NCBI GenBank assembly: GCA_013100825.1
Contig: CP040001.1
Span: 829,661 to 893,660, forward strand
Direction: 5' to 3'
Length of the DNA stretch: 64,000 nt
DNA from: Candidatus Saccharibacteria bacterium oral taxon 488
GTDB lineage: Bacteria > Patescibacteriota > Saccharimonadia > Saccharimonadales > Saccharimonadaceae
The notes under the pieces: model-generated
What the model saw: the letters and a program-made list of their open reading frames with translations, nothing else
Database searches by the model: none
Told to the model about the DNA's origin: nothing
Position numbers and translations under genes: made by a program
In this document: positions 10,037 to 18,213 of the stretch, piece by piece
Layout: each line of letters begins with the position of its first letter
How positions within the stretch are numbered: the first letter of the stretch is position 1

Positions 10037-11520
10037 TTGGTTTCTTTCTCTATTTTGGCAAGATTTTCTTTTATTTTTACCTCTAGCTCACGGCTCTTCG
10101 CAAACTGCCCTTCAAGCTCAGCCGTCAACCTAGCAAATTTCTCGACAAACAGTTCATCGTCTTCCTCGGCCTCTTCGACACCAACGTAACGACCGGGTGT
10201 CAGCACGTAATCATGCTGCTTGATTTCCCCTAGTGCAGCAACTTTGCAAAAACCTGGCTGGTCAGTGTAATCCGCGCTGGCGGTTTTATAATCATGATAT
10301 GTCTTCGCTACCCTGGCGATATCTTCCGCAGTCAGTTCGCGGTTACGACGGGTGACCATTTTGCCCAAATTACGCCCATCAATGAACAGCACTTTGCCGT
10401 GACGATTGGCACGATCACGCGACACAAACCACAGACAGCATGGTATAGCCACATTAAAAAACAACTGGCTCGGCAGCGTGACGATAGCGTCAACCATATC
10501 ATTAAGAACCAGCTGTTTGCGGATGTCACCTTCACCGCCAGTTTGACTGCTCATACTCCCGTTTGCCAGCACAAAGCCTGCAGTACCGCGCGGGCTCAAA
10601 TGGTGAATCATATGTTGAATCCACGCAAAGTTAGCGTTACCCTTTGGTGGCAGACCATACTTCCAGCGCGGGTCAGCCTGCAAGTGCTCTTGACCCCAAT
10701 CGCTGATGTTAAATGGCGGATTGGCCAAGATATAATCAGCTTTCAGGTCGAGAAGCTGGTCATCCACCAGGGTGTCGCCGCGTTTGATATTCGCGTCAAT
10801 TCCCCGAATTGCCATATTCATTTTAGCGAGTCGCCAAGTCGTTTCGTTCAGTTCCTGGCCATACACCGCGATATCGCTAACGCGGCCTGCGTGCTCCTCG
10901 ACAAACTTCTCACTCCAGACGAACATACCGCCGCTACCGCAACACGGGTCATACACACGCCCGCTGTATGGCTCAAGCATTTCTACCAGCAGCTTAACGA
11001 TGGAGCGCGGCGTGTAGAATTCACCGCCATGCTTACCCTCACTATCAGCAAACATACCCATAAAGTATTCGTAGACTTGACCAAGCAAATCTTTGGAACT
11101 GGCAGTATCAAATTTGATATTTGTAAATAAATCGATGAGTTCACCCAAGCGACGCTTATCTAGAGCTTCGCGGGCATAATTTTTCGGCAAAACACCCTTC
11201 AAACTTGGATTGTCGCGTTCAATTGCCTCCATGGCGCTGTCAACTAGTACGCCAATTTCTGGCTGCTTGGCACTCGCCACCAGGTGCTCCCAACGAGCCT
11301 CCTTGGGAATCCAAAAAACATTCTCCGCCAAATACCAATCCCGGTCCTCAGGATCATAATTCTCATCAATCGCTGCCTGATATCGCACCGAAAACGCATC
11401 TGAAACATATTTTAGAAAAATCAGCCCCAACACGACATATTTATAATCCGACGAGCTGATGTTGCCCCGTAATTTATCCGCCGCAGCCCATAGCTGCCTT
11501 TCAAGATCCCTCATATTCAT
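10033..11520 (-). CDS. hsdM: Type I restriction-modification methyltransferase subunit HsdM
   Basis: A 495-residue N6-adenine methyltransferase. An HsdM N-terminal helical domain (residues 5-135) precedes the catalytic domain with motif [12 protein letters not shown] (SAM binding, residues 190-200), [13 protein letters not shown] just before it, and motif IV ANPPF (266-270). It modifies adenines in the HsdS-defined site and is needed for restriction. It is the first gene of the hsd operon; the -10 box TATAAT lies 7 nt before ATG 11520, so the mRNA is probably leaderless. The order hsdM-rhuM-GHKL-hsdS-DUF6119-hsdR is unusual only in its inserted genes. Confidence 0.95.
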   Translation of the reverse strand: MNMRDLERQLWAAADKLRGNISSSDYKYVVLGLIFLKYVSDAFSVRYQAAIDENYDPEDRDWYLAENVFWIPKEARWEHLVASAKQPEIGVLVDSAMEAIERDNPSLKGVLPKNYAREALDKRRLGELIDLFTNIKFDTASSKDLLGQVYEYFMGMFADSEGKHGGEFYTPRSIVKLLVEMLEPYSGRVYDPCCGSGGMFVWSEKFVEEHAGRVSDIAVYGQELNETTWRLAKMNMAIRGIDANIKRGDTLVDDQLLDLKADYILANPPFNISDWGQEHLQADPRWKYGLPPKGNANFAWIQHMIHHLSPRGTAGFVLANGSMSSQTGGEGDIRKQLVLNDMVDAIVTLPSQLFFNVAIPCCLWFVSRDRANRHGKVLFIDGRNLGKMVTRRNRELTAEDIARVAKTYHDYKTASADYTDQPGFCKVAALGEIKQHDYVLTPGRYVGVEEAEEDDELFVEKFARLTAELEGQFAKSRELEVKIKENLAKIEKETK

Positions 11521-11527
11521 ACGTGTA

Positions 11528-11533
11528 ATTATA
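11528..11533 (-). promoter_or_regulatory. Extended -10 box of the hsd operon promoter
   Basis: On the minus strand the sequence reads TGATATAAT, an extended -10 element, with 7 nt to the hsdM ATG. Transcription would begin at or next to the start codon. No clear -35 is visible. Confidence 0.6.
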
Positions 11534-11550
11534 TCAGATTCGGGGGTCGT

Positions 11551-12204
11551 TTACTGTGAATGTATCAGGCCCTTGTAGCTAGTTTTCGTGACAATAATAT
11601 GATCATTAAGCGTAATGCCAAGTAGTTTCCCCGCTTCCGCCAGCCTGTTCGTGACATCTTTATCAGCCTGGCTAGCCTCCAAGCTCCCGCTCGGATGATT
11701 ATGCACCACGATGATCGAGGCCGCGCGGTCGGTGATGGCGTCAGCGAAGACCTCGCGCGGATGCACCAGGCTGGCAGTCAGCGTGCCAATAGTCACCACC
11801 CGCTTAGCGATCAAACGATTCGCACCATCCAGCGTCAGACAGACGAAATATTCCTGCTTTTTATCGCGAATATCGGCCAGCAGCTCAACGGCTTTTTCCG
11901 GGCTGTCAATAATTGGCTGATCGCTATCCAGCAGATACCGCCGCGCCAGTTCCAAGCTCGCCAGAACCACCGGGATTTTCGCCTCGCCCAAACCGACCAC
12001 GCCACGCAGATCATCATACGAAACATCACCGCCTTTTTGACGCACAATTTTCAGCACCTCGCGCGCAATTTTACCGACATCGGCCCGAGCATTACCGCTG
12101 CCGATAATCGCCATCAACAGCTCCAAATCACTCAGTCGCGCCGTACCGTAACGCGCCAACTTTTCACGCGGCCGGTCCAGCGGATGACGGTCAGAGATCC
12201 TCAT
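11551..12204 (-). CDS. radC: RadC/JAB-domain protein (UPF0758)
   Basis: A 217-residue protein of typical RadC length. The N-terminal helical HhH-like part (DRPREKLARYGTARLSDLEL) is followed by a JAMM/MPN domain with HPREVFADAITDRAASIIVV and the metal-binding signature HNHPSGSLEASQAD (HxHPSG-x5-SxxD). Despite its name, a DNA-repair role is not established; RadC genes are frequent in defence and mobile regions. It has its own promoter (TATACT, 6 nt before the ATG) and lies between the hsd operon and a DUF262 gene. The family is certain; the function is open. Confidence 0.9.
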   Translation of the reverse strand: MRISDRHPLDRPREKLARYGTARLSDLELLMAIIGSGNARADVGKIAREVLKIVRQKGGDVSYDDLRGVVGLGEAKIPVVLASLELARRYLLDSDQPIIDSPEKAVELLADIRDKKQEYFVCLTLDGANRLIAKRVVTIGTLTASLVHPREVFADAITDRAASIIVVHNHPSGSLEASQADKDVTNRLAEAGKLLGITLNDHIIVTKTSYKGLIHSQ

Positions 12205-12210
12205 ATAGAC

Positions 12211-12216
12211 AGTATA
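12211..12216 (-). promoter_or_regulatory. Extended -10 box of radC (leaderless)
   Basis: Minus strand TGCTATACT with 6 nt to the ATG at 12204. No room for a ribosome-binding site. Confidence 0.6.
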
Positions 12217-12260
12217 GCAAGCACCCTAACTAAACTAAAGTTGCCAAGCCGCACGCATAC

Positions 12261-14366
12261 CTACTGTTCAATCGGCTTTGTTAATTCAACATTCATAGAG
12301 ATTTTATCAACATTAAACATCTCCGCTAGTTCGCGCATGAGCCGTATTTTTTGATTCGTATTTGTTGCTACGTCAACCACAAGCCCTGTGTCGTGAATCT
12401 TTACGGAATTAAAAAATCTTTTAGAATCATTACTGATCCAATTTTTCGTCTTTTCGCTGTTCATAATCTGATCAGTAAAATCAGAGTTCTCGTCGTACAG
12501 ATACTCGCAATAGACGCCAAGAATTTGCGACCAGCTCGTTACCGGATACGAATCGTCACCGATATAGAATATTTTTACCACTGCTCCTGTAAAATCAATA
12601 TCGTCGAAGATATTAACTTTTGTGTCGAGTACCGGCGGTTCAAATGTACTTGTTGGTAACGGCCAAATACTAATTATTCTATCAATCCACCACTGCTGAC
12701 GTTCCAGTATAGTCTTCTCATTCCAGGTACTATATTTAGCAACAGTCCTATTAATCTTAAGCGGGCTATCGGCAAACCCATTCGGCATATTACATTTCTC
12801 CTGGAAACTCTTATTTGAGTATTCGGAGTTATAACCGGTTAGCGTTAAATTTGCTAGTCCATGCAAATAAATGCCATGAATCTCATCGGCACGTTCGCCG
12901 AGCTCACTCCGCCAAGCTTTGGTTATAGTCTGCGGCATAATGTGCTCAATCGTTAAATGTAGCTCTTTGTTGTAAATCTGCCTTAGCAACGACACGTCTT
13001 TAGACTCATCGTCAACCGCAGTTAACAGATACATGACATTGGAAGAGCGCTGATTGTAGGTGAAGTTCGCCTTTATTGCCATCTCTATTTCATTATTTCG
13101 GGGCAATCGGATCCGCCCGTTTTTCGAAAGTACGGTGTATTTCAGTACTTCGAGATATGCAGCATTGTCCTGTTCAACAATTGACAATATGCTTCTGTGC
13201 AATCCGGCAAAATAGCTGTCTAAGCCTGTTGCCGATAAGTTAACGACTATACGTCGTGAAAAGTAGACACGTAGCACATCAAATACCTCGGTAATTTCAT
13301 CATCTGACAAATATCCAGCTTGCCAATATTTCATGACTGATACGGCATACGGGAAGAACGCTTCAATCCTCAGATAACGCATTGTAAATGCCACCGAACT
13401 AAGTTTTGTAAATTCATTATTTTCGTCTATGCCAAACTTTAGAAAGCGATAATATTTTAGTATTCTCAAAATCTCGCCGTAAAATTCGTCAAGCGATTCG
13501 TATGACTGGTCATTAGAAATACTTTTAGTGAATACTCTTTTGAATTCCGGATATACTTTATCGGTATTCACGACCGATTGGTTCTTGGCAATCAAATAGA
13601 CGCGGAAGAAGTCGGTAATATCATCACGCTGCGGATCGGTTAGGTATGTTTCAATATACTGCCAATAGTTAGTCAAAACATAATCTTGTTTTTCGGAGGT
13701 GCGCAACATTAACGAGAAGTTTCGGATTTTGTCGCCATCTGTCAATGGCTTGCCGGTCGAATTGATGCTCTCAAAGACTTTTTGCGGATTATCATCGTCT
13801 TTGTCTAGAATAATCGTGACAATCTCGAAGTCATCAAGCGTATCAATATATTGTTCTAAATGATCACGATTTCTAAAGTAGTCGTAGAATTGGAGGTAGG
13901 ATTTATACAAATTACTTTTCTTCTCATATTCTGTCAATTCCGCCTGGCTAAATATTTTCTCAAATATTTTATTGTCAGTAGTTACCGCCCGCAGTTTGAT
14001 ACGGTTTTCCTCTGATCCATATTGTTTTGCATATCTATTGTATAAATACTCGTCCTTGATTTGCTCGGCTACCAGTCTAAGCTTTTCAGGTGACTCTAAC
14101 GCTAAATGGTAAATTGCAGTGATCATCAGCAAAACTGTCGTTGCACGCTGCTGACCGTCGATAATGATACTTCGGTCGCCGTCGTTGATATACACGATAC
14201 TGCCGAAATAATGCTTTTTATCTCCACGCTTCACCTCTTCAAGGTCGTCTAAAAACATTTGGACATTATCGGCTGTCCAAGAATAAGGGCGTTGAAAATT
14301 AGGTATCTCAAAGAATTTGTTTGGCGTATATAAGAATAATTTAATGTTAGTTTGCAGCGCTTTCAT
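12261..14366 (-). CDS. DUF262/DUF1524 protein (GmrSD-like, candidate type IV restriction)
   Basis: A 701-residue protein. The N-terminal DUF262 domain (ParB/sulfiredoxin-like) has FEIPNFQRPYSWT (residues 19-31) and the signature IIIDGQQRATTVLLM (67-81). The DUF1524 HNH-type nuclease lies around residue 475 (LHLTIEHIMPQTITKAW), followed by HGLANLTLTGYNSEYSNK. A C-terminal segment of about 110 residues carries an extra alpha/beta domain. GmrSD-like proteins use NTP hydrolysis to restrict glucosylated or otherwise modified phage DNA, so this would complement the neighbouring type I system. It is complete, with a leaderless promoter. Confidence 0.85.
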   Translation of the reverse strand: MKALQTNIKLFLYTPNKFFEIPNFQRPYSWTADNVQMFLDDLEEVKRGDKKHYFGSIVYINDGDRSIIIDGQQRATTVLLMITAIYHLALESPEKLRLVAEQIKDEYLYNRYAKQYGSEENRIKLRAVTTDNKIFEKIFSQAELTEYEKKSNLYKSYLQFYDYFRNRDHLEQYIDTLDDFEIVTIILDKDDDNPQKVFESINSTGKPLTDGDKIRNFSLMLRTSEKQDYVLTNYWQYIETYLTDPQRDDITDFFRVYLIAKNQSVVNTDKVYPEFKRVFTKSISNDQSYESLDEFYGEILRILKYYRFLKFGIDENNEFTKLSSVAFTMRYLRIEAFFPYAVSVMKYWQAGYLSDDEITEVFDVLRVYFSRRIVVNLSATGLDSYFAGLHRSILSIVEQDNAAYLEVLKYTVLSKNGRIRLPRNNEIEMAIKANFTYNQRSSNVMYLLTAVDDESKDVSLLRQIYNKELHLTIEHIMPQTITKAWRSELGERADEIHGIYLHGLANLTLTGYNSEYSNKSFQEKCNMPNGFADSPLKINRTVAKYSTWNEKTILERQQWWIDRIISIWPLPTSTFEPPVLDTKVNIFDDIDFTGAVVKIFYIGDDSYPVTSWSQILGVYCEYLYDENSDFTDQIMNSEKTKNWISNDSKRFFNSVKIHDTGLVVDVATNTNQKIRLMRELAEMFNVDKISMNVELTKPIEQ

Positions 14367-14373
14367 ATATCTA

Positions 14374-14379
14374 ATTATA
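14374..14379 (-). promoter_or_regulatory. -10 box of the DUF262 gene (leaderless)
   Basis: Minus strand TATAAT with 7 nt to ATG 14366. Confidence 0.55.
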
Positions 14380-14414
14380 CTACTTCATTGCTGCTTCTTT
14401 AGGCTATGTGTTTA

Positions 14415-16826
14415 CTAAACTTTCACTGACTGTCGGCCGCGCACCACGCACATCGCCACTACAAACATGCCAACCAGCCGCGATACTAATGAGCTGTCGT
14501 CTGCACTTGATTGAGTTGTTGTCGTGAATTCTTCCTCCGGATTGAGCTGGCTGTCGTCCGGCCATAGGCCAGGAGATGGGCGGCTTTTTACGACCAAAAC
14601 ATTGTCACTCACGGCACTCATTTCGCTATTATAACCGTAACTGGCAACCGCCAAATCATTCTGTTCGTCCACTTCAGATTCTACCGCCTCAGACACTTCA
14701 GTAGCAGCAAGTTCTGCTTGCGCTTCAGACAAATCGACGACTGATTCTATGCCGCTAGTATCCATAGTTATAGTTTCAACTTCAGCATCCAGGCGCAACA
14801 AATCGCTTTTTTCCGATGCTTTCATAACTATATTGTCACGCTCCTCGCGAGGCATGATGCGCTCCTCTAAAATTTCCACTACTGGCTCATCCAGCTCGAC
14901 ATCAGGTATTAGCTCAATAGCCGGCGAGGTAGGAATAACTATCTGCTCTACTGGCTCATAATCATTGGTGACTTCAGGAACTGATACCGCCTTAGAATTG
15001 TCCAATTGCCCCGCGGAATCCATATCAACACTAATCTCGTCGTCCACAGAGGGTTTCAAATCATCGACTTCTTCACGCACCGTAGTTGCCTCCATTGATA
15101 GCGCAATCGTCACCATTTCAGCCGAAGATACGTTCAACTCTACTGATGACGGCGCTTGTTGTTCGACAAAAAACACCATATCCTCCTCAGCCCAAGCTTC
15201 GTTGTCCTCGCCATATTCAACGATATCTTGAGCTGATAATGACACAATCACCGGCTGATCAGGCTGCTCTTTGGCTGGAATTGATTCGGCCGCATTAACT
15301 ATCTTTTCAGTAGATGTCTCGTTTGTTTCGTATTCCGCCGACACATTAACGGCGTCCTCTTGCTCCTGATATGGCGACACATTAGATGCGGTTGGAATTA
15401 CATGCTTGGGCTGTTCGACATCAACGCCATCGGTCGATTCGACAAAATTATTATAATCCGGCGCCGCATCTATACTAATCTCGCTAGGTTGAGCGTCTGT
15501 TGATGCTTTCGTGCCAGAATTATCAATTAGATCTGTAGCCGCAGGTTCATCCGCCTTTACTGCGTCAAACTGCGCCGCCAACTGTTGCTGCTCGGAAACT
15601 GGCGTAGCACTTTCATCATTTTCTGCTGCTCGGCTCGGCTCAGAATTGGCCGATTCTGACCCTGTTATAACAAAAACTTTTTCTTTTTGGCGTTCAATTG
15701 ATGGTGTTTTTACACTTGATGGCGCAGTAGTTTCATCGCCATCATATGTATTTTCCACAACACTATCGACGGGTTTACCTTCGCCAGACAAGAAGTTAGC
15801 AGTTTCATTTTTTGGCAAAGTATTATTCTCGTTAGCGGTTTGAGTATCCTTGCTTACCGCTGGCGATGACGGCACAGTTTTCGTTTGCGTTTGGGTTGGT
15901 ATGTCTGAAGATTCGAATGCTGGCTGCTGGTTTTCTTTGTCTACTGCGTCAGAGATAATAGCAGAAGTCTGCTGTTTTATTTCTATCGACGGACGATTTT
16001 CCTCTGTTGGTTCGGTAAAATACTCCTCGCCAGATGTATCGCTGAGCACTTCACTAGCACTTTCTGACAGAACTTTCCCGACATCTGTAGTATCGTCAGC
16101 AGCAATTTCTGGGGCTGTTTTTAACTCAAAGAATGGCGTTTCTGTTGCTTCAGTATCCACATCCTCGCCCGAAGCTTCAACCGCCTGGTTAGTCGAAGTT
16201 TCATCTTCTCGTTCCTGCGGTATGATTTTCTCGGTTGGCTCATTTGTCTTAGTTGTTAAATCTATGGGTTTTGCCTCTGCTACTACTGGCTTAGGCGCTT
16301 TTTTGGTAATAGATTCTTGATAATTGATAGGTTCTGAATATCCCGCCATCACCAATTCCCCACGTCCATTTTCATCCAGACTATCGAAGTCATCTGGAGC
16401 TAACAATCTTTCCAGATAGCTTTGTTTTGGCGTCATTTCCATTAAATTAGGAACCGCCTCTTCACCTGCAGAACTCATATCAGCAGCTATGTTCTCCTGT
16501 TTTTCTGACTCCTGCTTCATGGCTAATGCCTGAGGTTTTACACACTGGCTAAGATATGGGCAGCCAACACATGTCACGCATGCCGTTTGACCAATTGACG
16601 CAGATACTTCCTCAGTAGAAGGTAGTTCTTCTTCACCACTAGCCACCGCCACCAAATCAAGGTTTGTCGTTTCGTCCGTATCAGCATTCACCTCCTCGCC
16701 AATATCATCAACACCAGACGAAAAATCCTCACCACCAGCACCATCTCGCAACGACGAAAATACGTCAAAACCATCACCGTCAATTCCTGTCGGTGATACT
16801 TCTGCTGTACTCGTCGCCCCAATCAT
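14415..16826 (-). CDS. Large acidic disordered protein with a CX2CX2CX5C cluster
   Basis: An 803-residue protein I cannot place in a family. It is extremely rich in Glu, Asp, Ser, Thr and Ala and looks intrinsically disordered. The only compact motif is near the N-terminus: TACVTCVGCPYLSQC (C83, C86, C89, C95), which resembles a ferredoxin-type iron-sulfur or zinc site. The extreme C-terminus has a short hydrophobic stretch (LVGMFVVAMCVV) followed by basic residues, a possible membrane tail. Its ATG overlaps the stop of the FNR-like gene (ATGA), making it the last gene of the nrd operon. An electron-carrier or anchoring role is a guess from context. Confidence 0.6.
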   Translation of the reverse strand: MIGATSTAEVSPTGIDGDGFDVFSSLRDGAGGEDFSSGVDDIGEEVNADTDETTNLDLVAVASGEEELPSTEEVSASIGQTACVTCVGCPYLSQCVKPQALAMKQESEKQENIAADMSSAGEEAVPNLMEMTPKQSYLERLLAPDDFDSLDENGRGELVMAGYSEPINYQESITKKAPKPVVAEAKPIDLTTKTNEPTEKIIPQEREDETSTNQAVEASGEDVDTEATETPFFELKTAPEIAADDTTDVGKVLSESASEVLSDTSGEEYFTEPTEENRPSIEIKQQTSAIISDAVDKENQQPAFESSDIPTQTQTKTVPSSPAVSKDTQTANENNTLPKNETANFLSGEGKPVDSVVENTYDGDETTAPSSVKTPSIERQKEKVFVITGSESANSEPSRAAENDESATPVSEQQQLAAQFDAVKADEPAATDLIDNSGTKASTDAQPSEISIDAAPDYNNFVESTDGVDVEQPKHVIPTASNVSPYQEQEDAVNVSAEYETNETSTEKIVNAAESIPAKEQPDQPVIVSLSAQDIVEYGEDNEAWAEEDMVFFVEQQAPSSVELNVSSAEMVTIALSMEATTVREEVDDLKPSVDDEISVDMDSAGQLDNSKAVSVPEVTNDYEPVEQIVIPTSPAIELIPDVELDEPVVEILEERIMPREERDNIVMKASEKSDLLRLDAEVETITMDTSGIESVVDLSEAQAELAATEVSEAVESEVDEQNDLAVASYGYNSEMSAVSDNVLVVKSRPSPGLWPDDSQLNPEEEFTTTTQSSADDSSLVSRLVGMFVVAMCVVRGRQSVKV

Positions 16827-17485
16827 TGCTCAAAAAATGTCTCCGTTGAAATATGTGATTCATCGACGCCAGCGGCGGTTAGCTTTTGCCAAACATCGCG
16901 TACAAATGGCAAGCTGCCACAAACCAGAAAGTGCGCCTCACTCGGCACTTCGCTCACAATCTTCGCCACCTCAAACCGCCCATTGTGCCAGCCGTCTGTT
17001 TCCTCAACCTGCTGGCGGGTACTAAACTTTTTGACCGTAATATTCGACGCTGCTAGCTCCTCCGAGAAAACCATATATTCCGGCGATTTTTGACTCAAAT
17101 AGAGAAAAGTCGACTGCTTGGCGTCCGCCAAAATACTCCAAATTGGACTCAGCCCGCACCCCGCCGCGATGCCAACCAATGGCCGCTTGGTCTGCGGATT
17201 AAAATCGCCGTACGCCCGGCTAATCTGCAGCGTGTCGCCAACTTGACGCGAACACAAATAGCTGGAGAATTCACCGCCCACATTTTTCACGGTAATCGAC
17301 ATCAATTTCTCATCTGGACGCGAAGAAATACTATAGGCCTTGCCTTCGCGCACCTGGCTGCCCTCAATGAACACTGTGATATATTGCCCCGCCATAAAGT
17401 CAAACGGCCGCGCAAAATACAGCGTCGTCACCTCGGGGTTTTCCTGGCGCACCCGCACAATTTCAACGGTTAGTGAATCACGCAT
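16823..17485 (-). CDS. FNR-like FAD/NAD(P)-binding oxidoreductase
   Basis: A 220-residue protein with a ferredoxin-reductase fold. The FAD domain shows PFDFMAGQYITVFI and the flavin-binding KAYSISSRP (consensus RxYS), plus VGGEFSSYL. The NAD(P) domain has PLVGIAAGCGLSPIWSIL and ends with FLVCGSLPFVRDVWQKL and the terminal aromatic TFFEQ. There is no iron-sulfur domain of its own. It overlaps nrdG by 16 nt and the acidic Cys-cluster gene by 4 nt. Since NrdG needs a one-electron donor, this enzyme may be a dedicated reductase for it; that is inference from context. Confidence 0.85.
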   Translation of the reverse strand: MRDSLTVEIVRVRQENPEVTTLYFARPFDFMAGQYITVFIEGSQVREGKAYSISSRPDEKLMSITVKNVGGEFSSYLCSRQVGDTLQISRAYGDFNPQTKRPLVGIAAGCGLSPIWSILADAKQSTFLYLSQKSPEYMVFSEELAASNITVKKFSTRQQVEETDGWHNGRFEVAKIVSEVPSEAHFLVCGSLPFVRDVWQKLTAAGVDESHISTETFFEQ

Positions 17486-18213
17486 TCTTCGACATACCTT
17501 TCCATTATGTTTTGGGCGGCCCTGAATTCCTCATCAGTAAACGTGTGATAGTTGGCAAACTTCGGACTAATGGTGGTGCCGGTGCGAAAATGCTGCAAGG
17601 CAAAGCGCTTGGCGCCTTTGACTAGCTCGCCAATCTTTTCAAAATCCGCTACCTCCAGCTGCTCGCGAACGATCGTCGTCCGAAATTCATGGCCAATTCC
17701 CGAATCAATCATCAGCCGCACATTGTCTTTGATCGCCGCTAGATCAATCGGCCGCGCCGCAATCTCCACGTATTTTTCCAGCGGCCCCTTGACATCCATA
17801 GCGATGAAGTCAATCGTCCCCTCCTCGATCATGCCACGCACCATGTCAGGGTGCGTACCGTTGGTATCCAGCTTGACATCAAAGCCGAGGCTCTTGATCA
17901 TCCGGCACAGTACCGGCAAATCCTCGTTAACCGTCGGCTCGCCGCCAGAAATCACCACGCCGTCTAGCCGGCCAATACGCGATTTTAAGAATATCATCGC
18001 CTCTTCAACTGGGATGCTCGGCGCCAAACGTTCGGGCAGCACCAGCTCCGGATTATGGCAATAACCGCAGCGCATATTACAGCCCGAGAGAAACAGCGCT
18101 GCCGCCACGTGCCCTGGATAGTCCACTAGCGACAGCTTCTGAATCCCGCCAATCGCCACCTTAAGCTGGGACAGCGACGGCGCTAGCTCGCTGGTGTTCG
18201 GCGGCATCGTCAT
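17470..18213 (-). CDS. nrdG: Anaerobic ribonucleotide reductase activating enzyme NrdG (radical SAM)
   Basis: A 247-residue radical SAM protein. The [4Fe-4S] motif is CNMRCGYCHN (CX3CX2C); GVVISGGEPT is the SAM-binding GGE motif. The opening GIQKLSLVDYPGHVAAALF is typical of NrdG/pyruvate-formate-lyase-activase-like proteins. It generates the glycyl radical on NrdD. I kept ATG 18213 because AGGGAG lies just upstream, although this overlaps nrdD by 53 nt; a GTG at 18159, one base after the nrdD stop, is an alternative. The overlap supports coupled translation with nrdD. Confidence 0.93.
   Translation of the reverse strand: MTMPPNTSELAPSLSQLKVAIGGIQKLSLVDYPGHVAAALFLSGCNMRCGYCHNPELVLPERLAPSIPVEEAMIFLKSRIGRLDGVVISGGEPTVNEDLPVLCRMIKSLGFDVKLDTNGTHPDMVRGMIEEGTIDFIAMDVKGPLEKYVEIAARPIDLAAIKDNVRLMIDSGIGHEFRTTIVREQLEVADFEKIGELVKGAKRFALQHFRTGTTISPKFANYHTFTDEEFRAAQNIMERYVEECVIH

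Noticed and set aside
10294..11130. 278-codon plus-strand frame opposite hsdM
   Set aside because: Antisense shadow of a well-conserved methyltransferase; no start context or domain.
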